The notes under the pieces were generated by a model. That model worked only from the letters and a program-made list of their open reading frames with translations, did not search any database and was not told the DNA's origin. A stretch of DNA of 20,060 bases from a virus. Shown one piece after another: positions 7,018 to 13,284 of this stretch. The number at the start of each line of letters is the position of its first letter. Position 1 is the first letter of the stretch. The DNA lies in IMG/VR virus record IMGVR_UViG_3300049440_000245, positions 1 through 20,060 of that record; one strand, given 5' to 3'. Made by a program: the position numbers and the translations under genes.

Positions 7018-7697
7018 TTGGCCGTCTTGAGCAGCGTGAGCCTGACGGAAGGGATGGCCCACGAGCACAGGCCGAGACCGCGAAGCGCATGCTGCAGCGG
7101 GCTGCTGTAGTCGTCCTCGGCCAAGCCGAACTTGATCTGACCAAGAGCCGAAGCTACGAACGACCGCTGCACCATGAAGACGCGACCGGGAACGTCCTGA
7201 CGAGGATCCCAGCGATGCGGTGGCCGCGTGTTTCCGGCCATGTCGTCGAACGCGAAGGACATCCCGCAGCTGGAGTCCTTGGTGAACGGCATCTGCATCT
7301 TGCCGAACCACTCCGGGTCGGTGAGCAGGCAATCGACCGGGATGCTGAGGATGTAGTCGGTAGTGGCGTTGGCAAGGTCGCGGTCGATCGCCTGGTTCAC
7401 GCCTTCTGCTGACTGCATCAGCACCCAATCGGCGCCACGCATCGCGGACATCAGCGACGTGACCCAGCCGACTTGCTCTTCACTCAACGCGCCGATCAGG
7501 GCGACGACCAGCCTGTGCTTGAGCGGAGTGTTCTTCTCGATCCAGGTCACAGCCGTGTCGAGGAGATCGACCTTCTCAGCCGGAACCGAGAGCAGGATGG
7601 TGAGGCGCGGAACCTCCTTCTTGAGATCTGGCCCCTTCCCTGGCAACAAAGGTTTGGTTGCACCGCCGGGAGCAGAAAATCGGTCTCTGTTTTCCAT
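7014..7697 (-). CDS. GT-A/family 2-like glycosyltransferase, degenerate
   Basis: This 227-aa product has a glycosyltransferase family 2-like order: first strand 'RLTILLSVPAEK' (31-42), 'RLVVALIGALSEEQ' (62-75), 'GVNQAIDRDLANATTDYILSIPVD' (99-122; quoted motif split by strands) where D122 takes the place of the metal-binding DxD, and 'GLAEDDY' (191-197) resembling the acidic ED base motif. It is shorter than typical GT2 enzymes and the DxD is reduced, so activity is uncertain. The ATG at 7697 lies inside the preceding zinc-ribbon gene (122-base overlap). A perfect AAGGAGGT sequence occurs at 7619-7612 just before the conserved first strand, yet no start codon follows it at normal spacing. Confidence 0.6.
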   Translation of the reverse strand: MENRDRFSAPGGATKPLLPGKGPDLKKEVPRLTILLSVPAEKVDLLDTAVTWIEKNTPLKHRLVVALIGALSEEQVGWVTSLMSAMRGADWVLMQSAEGVNQAIDRDLANATTDYILSIPVDCLLTDPEWFGKMQMPFTKDSSCGMSFAFDDMAGNTRPPHRWDPRQDVPGRVFMVQRSFVASALGQIKFGLAEDDYSSPLQHALRGLGLCSWAIPSVRLTLLKTAK

Positions 7698-7788
7698 CGC
7701 GTATCGCCGCCTTGTGTGGGCCTGCTGGGATGACTACCTCTTTGCCGCAGCCGAAGCAATGCACCGTGACTGTTTCGTAGATGCTCAC
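7576..7788 (-). CDS. Small zinc-ribbon protein (YacG-like spacing)
   Basis: This 70-aa protein starts with GTG at 7788, overlapping the upstream stop as GTGA. Residues 11-43 carry CxxC ('CFGCGKE') and, 23 residues later, 'FCSRRC', i.e. CPxC/FCSxxC spacing like that of YacG-type treble-clef or zinc-ribbon proteins. The C-terminal 25 residues overlap the next gene in another frame and are low in character. A second protein of the same design is encoded upstream of the large terminase. Zn binding is likely; whether it binds DNA or protein is unknown. Confidence 0.62.
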   Translation of the reverse strand: MSIYETVTVHCFGCGKEVVIPAGPHKAAIRDGKQRPIFCSRRCNQTFVAREGARSQEGGSAPHHPALGSG

Positions 7789-8174
7789 AGCACCCAGTCG
7801 CCTGACTTCTTCGCTGGAGCCACTGAAGCTGGAAGGATGAGCTCGCGCTTCTTCGGCAGAGGAGCGACCGGACTCGCGAGCTCGCCGCGGCGGTCCATCT
7901 CCTCCTCGGTGACGTGCTCGTTGACGACAGCTTCGCGGCCCGGCGCGCGCTTCACCTGACGTTCGTCGGCGGCCTTGTCCATTCGTAGCTGCTGAGCGTT
8001 GCGCGCCGGCATTCGGTAGTCAGAGCCGTGCTGGATCGGCAGCGCGTTGCCGACCGGACCAGGGGCACCGAGTTGTTCGATGCAGCGATGCACGAAGACC
8101 TCGACGCCATCCTGAGCCTGCTGCAGGAACGGAGCGTCTTCGCCGAACTCGTTGATGAGCAGCTCGCGCACCAT
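7785..8174 (-). CDS. Hypothetical protein after the large terminase
   Basis: The frame is open further upstream, but the likely start is ATG at 8174, eleven bases after the terminase stop codon, giving 129 aa. The N-terminal 45 residues (VRELLINEFGEDAPFLQQ, then VEVFVHRCIEQL) look like a compact helical domain; the rest is charged and Pro-rich with a predicted disordered tail. No catalytic motif or membrane segment was seen. Its stop overlaps the start of the zinc-ribbon gene. Placement after terminase suggests a packaging or head accessory role, but the family is not recognised. Confidence 0.58.
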   Translation of the reverse strand: MVRELLINEFGEDAPFLQQAQDGVEVFVHRCIEQLGAPGPVGNALPIQHGSDYRMPARNAQQLRMDKAADERQVKRAPGREAVVNEHVTEEEMDRRGELASPVAPLPKKRELILPASVAPAKKSGDWVL

Positions 8175-8185
8175 CTGGCCAGCTT

Positions 8186-9901
8186 CTACTGCGGGCCGAA
8201 GATGTCGCGATTTGACTGGTTGGAGGTTCCGCGGAAGAGGCTTCCCGGTGCGGAATCGCTGTTCTTGCTGCCCCACAGATCGTGCTCCTTGTTCTTGGTG
8301 AACTCGCGTGCTGGATACTTGGCGTCAGGGTTATAGCGCCCGTCGACAGTCGGTGGTGTGAATCGCTTCACCTCGAGCGGCGTCCACCCAGGAGGTGGCC
8401 CAGGGAAGTAGAACTTTCCCGAGTCATCCACCTTGTCGAGGTCGCTGATCGCGTCGGGGATGTCGTCGTTCGCGCTGAACGGCCACTCGGTCATCTCGTC
8501 GAGCATCGGCTTCCACTTGGTGGCGAACTGCTGACGCACGAACTCGGTGAAGTAGATGTTGCCACCGCGGAAGCGCGGCTCGATCGACTCGATCCTGATG
8601 TCCTTGATCTCCTGGTTGCGCCCAGCGATCTCGATGAAGCGCGGCCGGATGAAGGTCTGTCGACGCACCTCCTCGAACAGCGACATGAGGAGTTCCTTGT
8701 GCGTCGTCTTCTCGACGCCGACGCCCTTCACGTTGAGCGGCTGGAACCTGGTCCACAGGTCACACACGATCCGACAGGAATCCGAAGGCCGCCAGCGACC
8801 GATGTAGAGATCACGCACGTAGGCGGTGCGGTTGCAGTCGAGGCTCACGACCCAGAAGCAGCAGCGGTCCGACTTTGACTTCGACTTCTTCTCGTCAGCG
8901 GTGAACGCGAAGTCCGTGAGCACGTAGGTCCACACAGAGCCGGGCACGTCCTGGTCGCGGATGACGTGGAAGTAGTCCTCGTGGAAGATCTGGTCGTCGC
9001 CGGTCTGCGGCTTGTTCTCGTAGAAGCACGCGAACAGGCGCGGCACCTGCTTCACCTTGCGGTCAGCGATGAACGCGCGCGTGAGCCTCTTCGGGAAGAA
9101 GAGCGTCGTCGGCTCCTTGCCTCGCGGATCCACCAGCGGCTCGCACCATGCGTGCTTGCTGATCTCGAAGGTCGCGGCGATCGCCGGATCCTTGATGATG
9201 CGACAGTAGATGTCGTTGTAGTGGTGGAGCGTGCCGATGACGAAGAGCTTGGTGCCGGGGTCGAGCTGCGACTGCACCTCGGAGAACCACGACCACAGTG
9301 AGTCGATCGACTCCGGCGTCTTGGTGTTCTCCTGCGAACAAACGTCGTCCATGAGAACAACGTCCCAGTGCGCGCCGGTCTGCACTTCGCCGACGCCCGA
9401 CGAGGCCAGCGTCGGATCCTTGATGCCCTGCCGCGTGCGCAGCGCCGAGTAGAAGACGCCGGACGCCTCCTTCCACTTGTCGCCGCGGTGCACGCCGAAC
9501 CGATCGCGGAACCACTGGCTGTCCACGATCTTCATCACTTCGGCGGCGAACTTCTGCGCCTGACGCGCGGTCTCCGAGCAGATCAGGATGCGGATGTTCG
9601 GGTCACGCGCGATCAGCCACGCCGCCTGGCCGATCGTGAACACCTGGCTCTTGAAGGAGCCGCGCGGCCAGAGCGCCATCTTCGATCGGAAGTTGGTGAT
9701 CTCCGGGTTGTCCGGGTCCGGGTCGCCCTGCCAGGTGACGAGCGACTGCGCGTAGCGACCATGCGGCTGCCACTCAGCATCTGGCGCTGCACCGCTGTCG
9801 CGCACGAAGTCGAGGAAGCCCTCGTCCGAGGTGTAGTAGTCGCGCTCCCGGCTCAACCGCTCGGTGCGAAGCTGCTCCAGCGTTAGGGTCGACTCTTCCA
9901 T
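8186..9901 (-). CDS. terL: Terminase large subunit (TerL)
   Basis: The start at ATG 9901 (shared base with the upstream stop, TGATG) gives 571 aa, a normal TerL size. The ATPase domain has a Walker A-like loop 'PRGSFKS' (79-85), adenine-motif region 'ILICSETARQAQKFA' (105-119), Walker B 'DVVLMDD' (180-186) and coupling motif 'IGTLHHYND' (222-230). The nuclease domain shows the RNase H-fold acidic residues: D330 in 'LTDFAF', E397 in 'GVEKTTHKEL' and D480/D483 in 'NDDIPDAISDL'. The protein cuts concatemeric DNA and drives it into the prohead through the portal. The P-loop has Phe where Gly is common (GSFKS rather than GSGKS). The packaging type (cos or headful) cannot be told here. Confidence 0.93.
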   Translation of the reverse strand: MEESTLTLEQLRTERLSRERDYYTSDEGFLDFVRDSGAAPDAEWQPHGRYAQSLVTWQGDPDPDNPEITNFRSKMALWPRGSFKSQVFTIGQAAWLIARDPNIRILICSETARQAQKFAAEVMKIVDSQWFRDRFGVHRGDKWKEASGVFYSALRTRQGIKDPTLASSGVGEVQTGAHWDVVLMDDVCSQENTKTPESIDSLWSWFSEVQSQLDPGTKLFVIGTLHHYNDIYCRIIKDPAIAATFEISKHAWCEPLVDPRGKEPTTLFFPKRLTRAFIADRKVKQVPRLFACFYENKPQTGDDQIFHEDYFHVIRDQDVPGSVWTYVLTDFAFTADEKKSKSKSDRCCFWVVSLDCNRTAYVRDLYIGRWRPSDSCRIVCDLWTRFQPLNVKGVGVEKTTHKELLMSLFEEVRRQTFIRPRFIEIAGRNQEIKDIRIESIEPRFRGGNIYFTEFVRQQFATKWKPMLDEMTEWPFSANDDIPDAISDLDKVDDSGKFYFPGPPPGWTPLEVKRFTPPTVDGRYNPDAKYPAREFTKNKEHDLWGSKNSDSAPGSLFRGTSNQSNRDIFGPQ

Positions 9902-10128
9902 CACCACTTGATCATGTGAGCAGCGCCGTGGTGCGTCTTGTCTTCGAGCTTGTAGCCTTCCTGCAGGCACTGCTCCGAGCAGAAGAACGTCGCTGTGCGC
10001 ATCCACTGCGCGTCGTCGAAGAAGCACGTCGACTCAGGGGCAATGACGTTACCGCACTTCGGGCACTGGGTGGCTCGCGGAGGAACGCCGATGCCGAGGA
10101 ACTTGGTCTTGTGCGCGATGACGTTCAC
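9901..10128 (-). CDS. Small zinc-ribbon protein between terminase subunits
   Basis: This is a 75-aa product starting at GTG 10128, overlapping the TerS stop as GTGA and preceded by AAGGAGAG six bases upstream. It has 'CPKCGNV' (about 24-30), a lone Cys in 'STCFFDD' and 'FFCSEQCLQEGY' (about 51-62), giving a CxxC...CxxxC zinc-binding site with the FCSxxC signature of YacG-like proteins. Longer upstream extensions of the frame lie inside TerS and are shadows. Its stop shares a base with the TerL start, so the three genes are tightly coupled. A packaging accessory role is plausible from position only. Confidence 0.72.
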   Translation of the reverse strand: MNVIAHKTKFLGIGVPPRATQCPKCGNVIAPESTCFFDDAQWMRTATFFCSEQCLQEGYKLEDKTHHGAAHMIKW

Positions 10129-10865
10129 TTGGTCTCTCCTTCGCCTTCGAGCTTCAGGCCCTTGACGGTATCGATCATCACGAAGTCGGCCTGCTTGATC
10201 TCTTCGATGCGCTTCTTCTTCTTCAGCTCGAGCTGCACCATCGCCTCGACCTCGGCCTTCTGCTGCTCGCCGAAGTTGACGTTGTGCGTCACCTCGACTC
10301 GGCGCACCGCGCTGTCGACGATGCCTAGCGACTGGAGCAGGCCGACCATCTCCTTGGTCACCCTGAAGTAGGCGGCCCACTCCTCCTGCTTGATCAGCCC
10401 TTCCTGCGCGCGCTCGTAGGCGAGTTGGATGTGACCGGCGAGGGTGTTGAGCCGGATCTGGCTGACCTGCGCGCCGATGTTGTCGGCGTGCTCGTTGAAC
10501 AGGCGAGCCACCTCGAGCGGGTCCATCTGCAGCTCGTGGCCGATGACCTCGCTGCGGTAGCCCTGCTCGCGCAGCGTGACGATCAGCGCGACCTGTTGCG
10601 GCCGTAGCAGCGTCGTGAACCACTTCGCTCGCTCCGGCCGCTGCGTGATCTGGAGCTCGGTCCACATCCGCCGGCCGAGGTCACGCATGGTGATCGTCGG
10701 CGTGAACCCATCCTTGTCCTTGGCTGGCGGAGAGGCGAGCGCGCCGCTGTCAGAGACGAGCTCGACCAGCTGCTGGAACGAGAGGCCGACCGCGGCCGCC
10801 GCTTGCTCGAGTTTGTCCTTCGATTTTGGATCAAGCAGTTGGGTGTCGATCTTCTTAGCTGACAC
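10125..10865 (-). CDS. Probable terminase small subunit (TerS-like)
   Basis: This 246-aa protein sits upstream of TerL, separated by the zinc-ribbon gene. Residues 88-128 (LRPQQVALIVTLREQGYRSE ... DPLEVARLFNEH) look like a helix-turn-helix DNA-binding segment of the type found in small terminase subunits. Residues 135-185 are helical (possible oligomerisation core), and residues 205-225 are a Lys/Glu-rich helix (LELKKKKRIEEI), with an acidic C-terminal end that could contact TerL. It would recognise phage DNA and recruit TerL. It overlaps the HNH gene by 11 bases at its start. The assignment relies on position and the HTH. Confidence 0.62.
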   Translation of the reverse strand: MSAKKIDTQLLDPKSKDKLEQAAAAVGLSFQQLVELVSDSGALASPPAKDKDGFTPTITMRDLGRRMWTELQITQRPERAKWFTTLLRPQQVALIVTLREQGYRSEVIGHELQMDPLEVARLFNEHADNIGAQVSQIRLNTLAGHIQLAYERAQEGLIKQEEWAAYFRVTKEMVGLLQSLGIVDSAVRRVEVTHNVNFGEQQKAEVEAMVQLELKKKKRIEEIKQADFVMIDTVKGLKLEGEGETK

Positions 10866-11256
10866 GGCGACGACCTCGAAGGATCTTGTCGCGCTCGTTG
10901 TCCTTGTGAGTGCCGGCGCGAATGTGCATCGGGTTCACGCAAGGCGGATTGTCGCAGGAGTGGAGCACTAGCTGTCCTGGTTCGAGAGGTCCGAATACTA
11001 GCTCGAACATGAAGCGATGAGATCTGAGCATCACGTTGCGACCGCCGATCTGCTCGGTGAAGACTCCGTAGCCGCCGGTGTCGAGTGCTCCGGTCCACGG
11101 CCAACATTGGAACGGTCTGCGCTCCACGAAGGCCATGAACCTCTGAACTCGATCGGGCTCGAACATCAACTTGATGCGTCGCCACAGGTCGCGGGAAGCG
11201 TTCAAGCTTCCCTGCTTCGCGTAAAGCTCAGCTCGAACTCTGTCGACGAACAGCAT
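10855..11256 (-). CDS. HNH endonuclease (HNH_3 type)
   Basis: This 133-aa protein shows the HNH_3 pattern: 'CWPWTGALDTGGYG' (51-64), 'SHRFMFELVFG' (79-89), and the catalytic 'LHSCDNPPCVNPMHI' (98-112) with the beta-beta-alpha metal motif, then 'GTHKDNERDKILRGR'. Cys101 and Cys106 may bind structural Zn. Such enzymes nick or cut DNA, often as free-standing homing endonucleases; some phage HNH proteins next to terminase genes take part in packaging. Both roles are open here. No separate DNA-binding domain is visible. A related HNH gene lies at 18119 in the right arm. Confidence 0.85.
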   Translation of the reverse strand: MLFVDRVRAELYAKQGSLNASRDLWRRIKLMFEPDRVQRFMAFVERRPFQCWPWTGALDTGGYGVFTEQIGGRNVMLRSHRFMFELVFGPLEPGQLVLHSCDNPPCVNPMHIRAGTHKDNERDKILRGRRRVS

Positions 11257-11274
11257 GGCTCACGGCTTCACCGG

Positions 11275-11640
11275 CTACTCCTTGGGAGGCCCGCTGACCT
11301 GCGCGCGCGGCTTCCACTCGACCTTGACCTGCGGCTTCTCCTCGAGCGCGATGCGCGCCATGTGCACGGCCTTGCTGATCATCAGCTGCAGGCCGACGAA
11401 CCGATGGCCTTCCGCGCGCAGGAACTTCTGCGCCGCGTGCGTGGAGTCGAATCCGCCGACACCGGGCGCCGGGATCAGCGTCCCCTTCGCGTGCGCCGGG
11501 TCTTCGCTGATGACGTAGATCCTGAAGTCGCCACCATCGTCGCCAGGGAACAGCCGGTAGCGCCGCTGCTTCTTCGCGCGCTTGCCTTTCGGAGTTGGTG
11601 TGGCGTCGGTGGGGGTCGAGAGGGCTTGCGTTTCACTCAT
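11275..11640 (-). CDS. Hypothetical protein, early in left operon
   Basis: ATG at 11640 gives 121 aa; an in-frame GTG at 11649 is the alternative start. The N-terminus is Thr/Pro/Lys-rich and basic (GKRAKKQRRYRLF, about 18-30). A beta-rich middle follows (FRIYVISED ... GTLIPAPGVGGFDS), then a helix (THAAQKFLRAEGHRFVGLQ) and a second helix with a basic C-terminal tail. The 'FxSTHxAxKFLRxEG' pattern recalls small helical capping segments, but I recognise no family. It lies 18 bases ahead of the HNH gene. Confidence 0.6.
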   Translation of the reverse strand: MSETQALSTPTDATPTPKGKRAKKQRRYRLFPGDDGGDFRIYVISEDPAHAKGTLIPAPGVGGFDSTHAAQKFLRAEGHRFVGLQLMISKAVHMARIALEEKPQVKVEWKPRAQVSGPPKE

Positions 11641-11679
11641 GGTTGCCACTCGTAGCGGGTGGCGTTGTCGGTTGCAACC

Positions 11680-11925
11680 TCATTTGTTGCTACCAAGGCT
11701 ATCGCCGTCGTCGAACGGCAGCGGCGGCAGCTTCGGTTTTGGCTTTCTCGTCGCAGCTGCCGTCCTTGCGTATTCCTCGGCCTCGTTGTGGGCACGGACC
11801 AGCTCTTCGCTGTGGATCTTGCTCCACTCCGCCCAGGTCTCGCTCCAAGGAAGTGGCGCACCCATCGCCGCCAACAGCTCCTTCAGCTTTCGCTTCCTCC
11901 GCGCCATGAAGTCCGGCCTCCCCAT
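11680..11925 (-). CDS. Small basic hypothetical protein
   Basis: This 81-aa product uses the ATG at 11925, which shares one base with the upstream stop (TGATG). The N-terminal 20 residues are strongly basic (ARRKRKLKELLAAMG); the middle contains a Trp-rich helix (WSETWAEWSKIHSEELVRAH), followed by a Lys/Pro stretch and an acidic end. It has no Cys pairs or membrane segment. Upstream in-frame extension lies inside the 138-aa gene in another frame and is not supported. The function is unknown. Confidence 0.55.
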   Translation of the reverse strand: MGRPDFMARRKRKLKELLAAMGAPLPWSETWAEWSKIHSEELVRAHNEAEEYARTAAATRKPKPKLPPLPFDDGDSLGSNK

Positions 11926-12341
11926 CACGCATCTCCCTGCTTGCGCATGCCGATGTCTGGGTTCTCGCGCATGAAGTCGAGCACTTCGGAGTGCGTTGGG
12001 GTGTATCCAGCGCCCTTCTCGCTCAAGATCATCTTGCAGGCCAACGAATACTTGAACGGCCACACCCTTGGATCGTTGAGCACGTCCTTGCGACCGAGCT
12101 CGTCCAGCTTCGGCCTTCCACCGATGCCAACAACGGGCTGGAACTTCATCGCGAGTGGCGAGCACTTCTCGCATCCCTGCTGACTCGACTCCTCGAAATA
12201 CCACACCAGGAACTCGAGCACGCGCCCAGCTGACAGCTTCCACGTCGGGAAGGCGTAGGCCTGCTGCCGGACGTGCATGTTCTCCATCAGCCGCTGGAAC
12301 GACTCGAACGCCATCTCGTGCACGCCAATCGTCTTTGCCAT
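11925..12341 (-). CDS. Lead gene of the left operon, hypothetical
   Basis: This 138-aa protein is the first gene read leftward from the divergent promoter. It is mixed alpha/beta in composition with two Cys in 'GCEKCSP' (about residues 56-62). 'SAGRVLEFLVWYFEESSQ' and 'WPFKYSLACKMILSEKG' are its most structured stretches, and the C-terminus ends in 'EVLDFMRENPDIGMRKQGDA'. I recognise no family. Its start codon lies exactly seven bases after a near-consensus -10 hexamer, so the message may be leaderless; an internal ATG at residue 10 is an alternative start. Confidence 0.65.
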   Translation of the reverse strand: MAKTIGVHEMAFESFQRLMENMHVRQQAYAFPTWKLSAGRVLEFLVWYFEESSQQGCEKCSPLAMKFQPVVGIGGRPKLDELGRKDVLNDPRVWPFKYSLACKMILSEKGAGYTPTHSEVLDFMRENPDIGMRKQGDA

Positions 12342-12348
12342 GGCCTCG

Positions 12349-12377
12349 TGTATACCTTACCGAAGTAGCTTCGTCAA
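12349..12377 (-). promoter_or_regulatory. Sigma70-type promoter of the left (late/structural) operon
   Basis: On the minus strand TTGACG (12377-12372) and TATACA (12354-12349) are separated by exactly 17 bases: five of six matches at -35 and a strong -10. The predicted transcription start falls at about 12342-12341, i.e. at the ATG of the 138-aa gene. A small inverted repeat CGAAG/CTTCG (12361-12365 with 12369-12373) lies in the spacer and touches the -35, where a regulator could bind. Confidence 0.75.
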
Positions 12378-12471
12378 GCGGCCTGCCAAGCAGAAAACGT
12401 CACGGCCAGTTGGAGAGTCGCCGGGGTTCACTTACTTCTTGTAGTGAGGAGCTTTTTGTAGGGCTCTCTAC

Positions 12472-12490
12472 GAGAGAGAGAGAGAGAGAG
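12472..12490. repeat. GA dinucleotide microsatellite
   Basis: Nineteen bases of perfect alternating GA. The first GAGAG can pair with CTCTC at 12464-12469 just upstream to form a small hairpin. Such tracts are slippage-prone, so copy number may vary between isolates or reads. Confidence 0.9.
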
Positions 12491-12627
12491 AAGATCATAT
12501 CTATTGCCTCTCCTCTATATCTGCTTCTGTGCTGTAGGTTTTTCTCGGCAATTTTTGCAGGATTTTTTCTGGTGCGCTCGTGTTTTCCGTGAGGACATTA
12601 CGCGAGAGCGGACTTTGCACTTCCTGG

Positions 12628-12646
12628 CCGCGGGGCCGCGCCGCGG
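12628..12646. repeat. GC-rich inverted repeat
   Basis: Two copies of the palindromic hexamer CCGCGG bracket a seven-base GC-only spacer, so the segment can form a 6-bp hairpin on either strand. No T-run follows on either strand, so it is not a canonical terminator. It sits between T-tract DNA and the promoter-proximal part of the control region. Confidence 0.55.
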
Positions 12647-12767
12647 ACGATCGGACCTCGCAAACTCGCAATGATTGAATGCATAATCACTTATGACTGT
12701 TACGCTGCAACGTCAGGAATCTATTCTTGCTTGAGTGGCAGATTAGGCCGCAATCTTGGTCGCCGTA

Positions 12768-12849
12768 AGATACCGGCCAGTATCTCAACTGTCCTCTGAC
12801 GCACATTGCGGACACTGCCTGTAATTCTGTCCTCAGGGCATGCGGACAC
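12768..12849 (+). promoter_or_regulatory. Candidate operator array upstream of the right promoter
   Basis: An 18-base near-palindrome (12768-12785; AGATAC...GTATCT arms) is followed by two copies of a composite element: CTGTCCTC at 12789-12796 and 12827-12834, each followed by TGCGGACAC at 12807-12815 and 12841-12849. Within each copy TGTCC and GGACA form an inverted repeat. The second copy ends seven bases before the -35 hexamer. This is the arrangement expected for a repressor or activator binding array, but no regulator gene is visible in the window. Confidence 0.5.
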
Positions 12850-12856
12850 CACACAC

Positions 12857-12885
12857 TTGACGCGCGCACCACAACACTGTAAAGG
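12857..12885 (+). promoter_or_regulatory. Probable promoter of the right (early) operon
   Basis: TTGACG at 12857-12862 is followed, 17 bases on, by TAAAGG (12880-12885); a TGTAAA at 15-base spacing is an alternative -10. The distance from TTGACG to the ATG of the first gene is 30 bases, identical to the left promoter. The -10 is weak by consensus, which would suit a factor-dependent promoter fed by the repeats just upstream. Confidence 0.5.
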
Positions 12886-12892
12886 CGGCGCC

Positions 12893-13132
12893 ATGGCTAG
12901 CTACGTTCCGCACATTCTACCTGGCGACACACTGCGGCTAGTCGACTTTGACCGCTACACACAGTGTCAACACAAAGACGATGCCAACGCTTGCCGGTCG
13001 CGCTGCCGTCGTCGCGTCGCCTACGTCGTTGGCGATTCCCACAACGGGCTCTGCCGATACCATGCGGCAATCTACTGGCGCGCAGCAACGCTCACCGCTG
13101 ACCGCGCTGCCGGCCTCATTCAACCGTTGTAG
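12893..13132 (+). CDS. Lead gene of right operon, Cys-containing small protein
   Basis: The ATG at 12893 is chosen over an in-frame ATG at 12806 because it follows AAAGGCGG by four bases and the promoter lies between the two. The product is 79 aa. Four Cys and two His residues (CQH at about 24-26, CRSRC at about 33-37, then 'GLCRYHAAIYW') could form a small zinc site, and the middle is Arg-rich. This fits a small DNA- or RNA-binding early protein, but no family is recognised. The context is the first gene after the control region. Confidence 0.58.
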   Translation: MASYVPHILPGDTLRLVDFDRYTQCQHKDDANACRSRCRRRVAYVVGDSHNGLCRYHAAIYWRAATLTADRAAGLIQPL

Positions 13133-13140
13133 ACTTGGCC

Positions 13141-13284
13141 ATGCACTACATCGCTACCGTTGTTGCCTTCGCCATCATGTTTCCGATCGGCATTGCCGCT
13201 CACTTCGTGTGGTGGTGGGCGATCGGCAGCACCTTGCGCAACACCATGCGCCGCGTTGAAACCAAGTGCGTGGTCCTCAAGTGA
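13141..13284 (+). CDS. Tiny membrane protein (47 aa)
   Basis: The ATG at 13141 opens a 47-codon frame. Residues 3-30 are hydrophobic (YIATVVAFAIMFPIGIAAHF then VWWWAIG), a clear single transmembrane segment, followed by a basic tail (TLRNTMRRVETK), which puts the C-terminus in the cytoplasm by the positive-inside rule. No good Shine-Dalgarno is seen eight bases after the previous stop, so coupling is likely. Its stop overlaps the next start as GTGA. Tiny membrane proteins in phage early operons can act in exclusion, lysis timing or host takeover; none can be assigned here. Confidence 0.6.
   Translation: MHYIATVVAFAIMFPIGIAAHFVWWWAIGSTLRNTMRRVETKCVVLK

Larger units (their letters stand above)
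12378..12788. other. Divergent non-coding control region
   Basis: No supported gene lies in these roughly 410 bases; open frames here are short, lack ribosome-binding sites and have odd composition. The stretch holds a GA microsatellite (12472-12490), T-tracts at 12453-12457, 12539-12543, 12552-12556 and 12563-12568, a pyrimidine-rich segment, a GC-rich inverted repeat (12628-12646), then an AT-richer segment with an 18-bp imperfect palindrome at its end. The composition differs from the flanking genes. It could hold an origin or the main regulatory switch; neither is proven. Confidence 0.6.

Noticed and set aside
11670-11679. 10-bp palindrome GGTTGCAACC in the gap before the 81-aa gene's stop
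   Set aside because: Short enough to be expected by chance in 20 kb; no partner site or promoter nearby.
12155-12592. 145-codon plus-strand frame crossing the left promoter and GA tract
   Set aside because: Lies antisense to the lead gene and then runs through low-complexity control DNA; no start signal.
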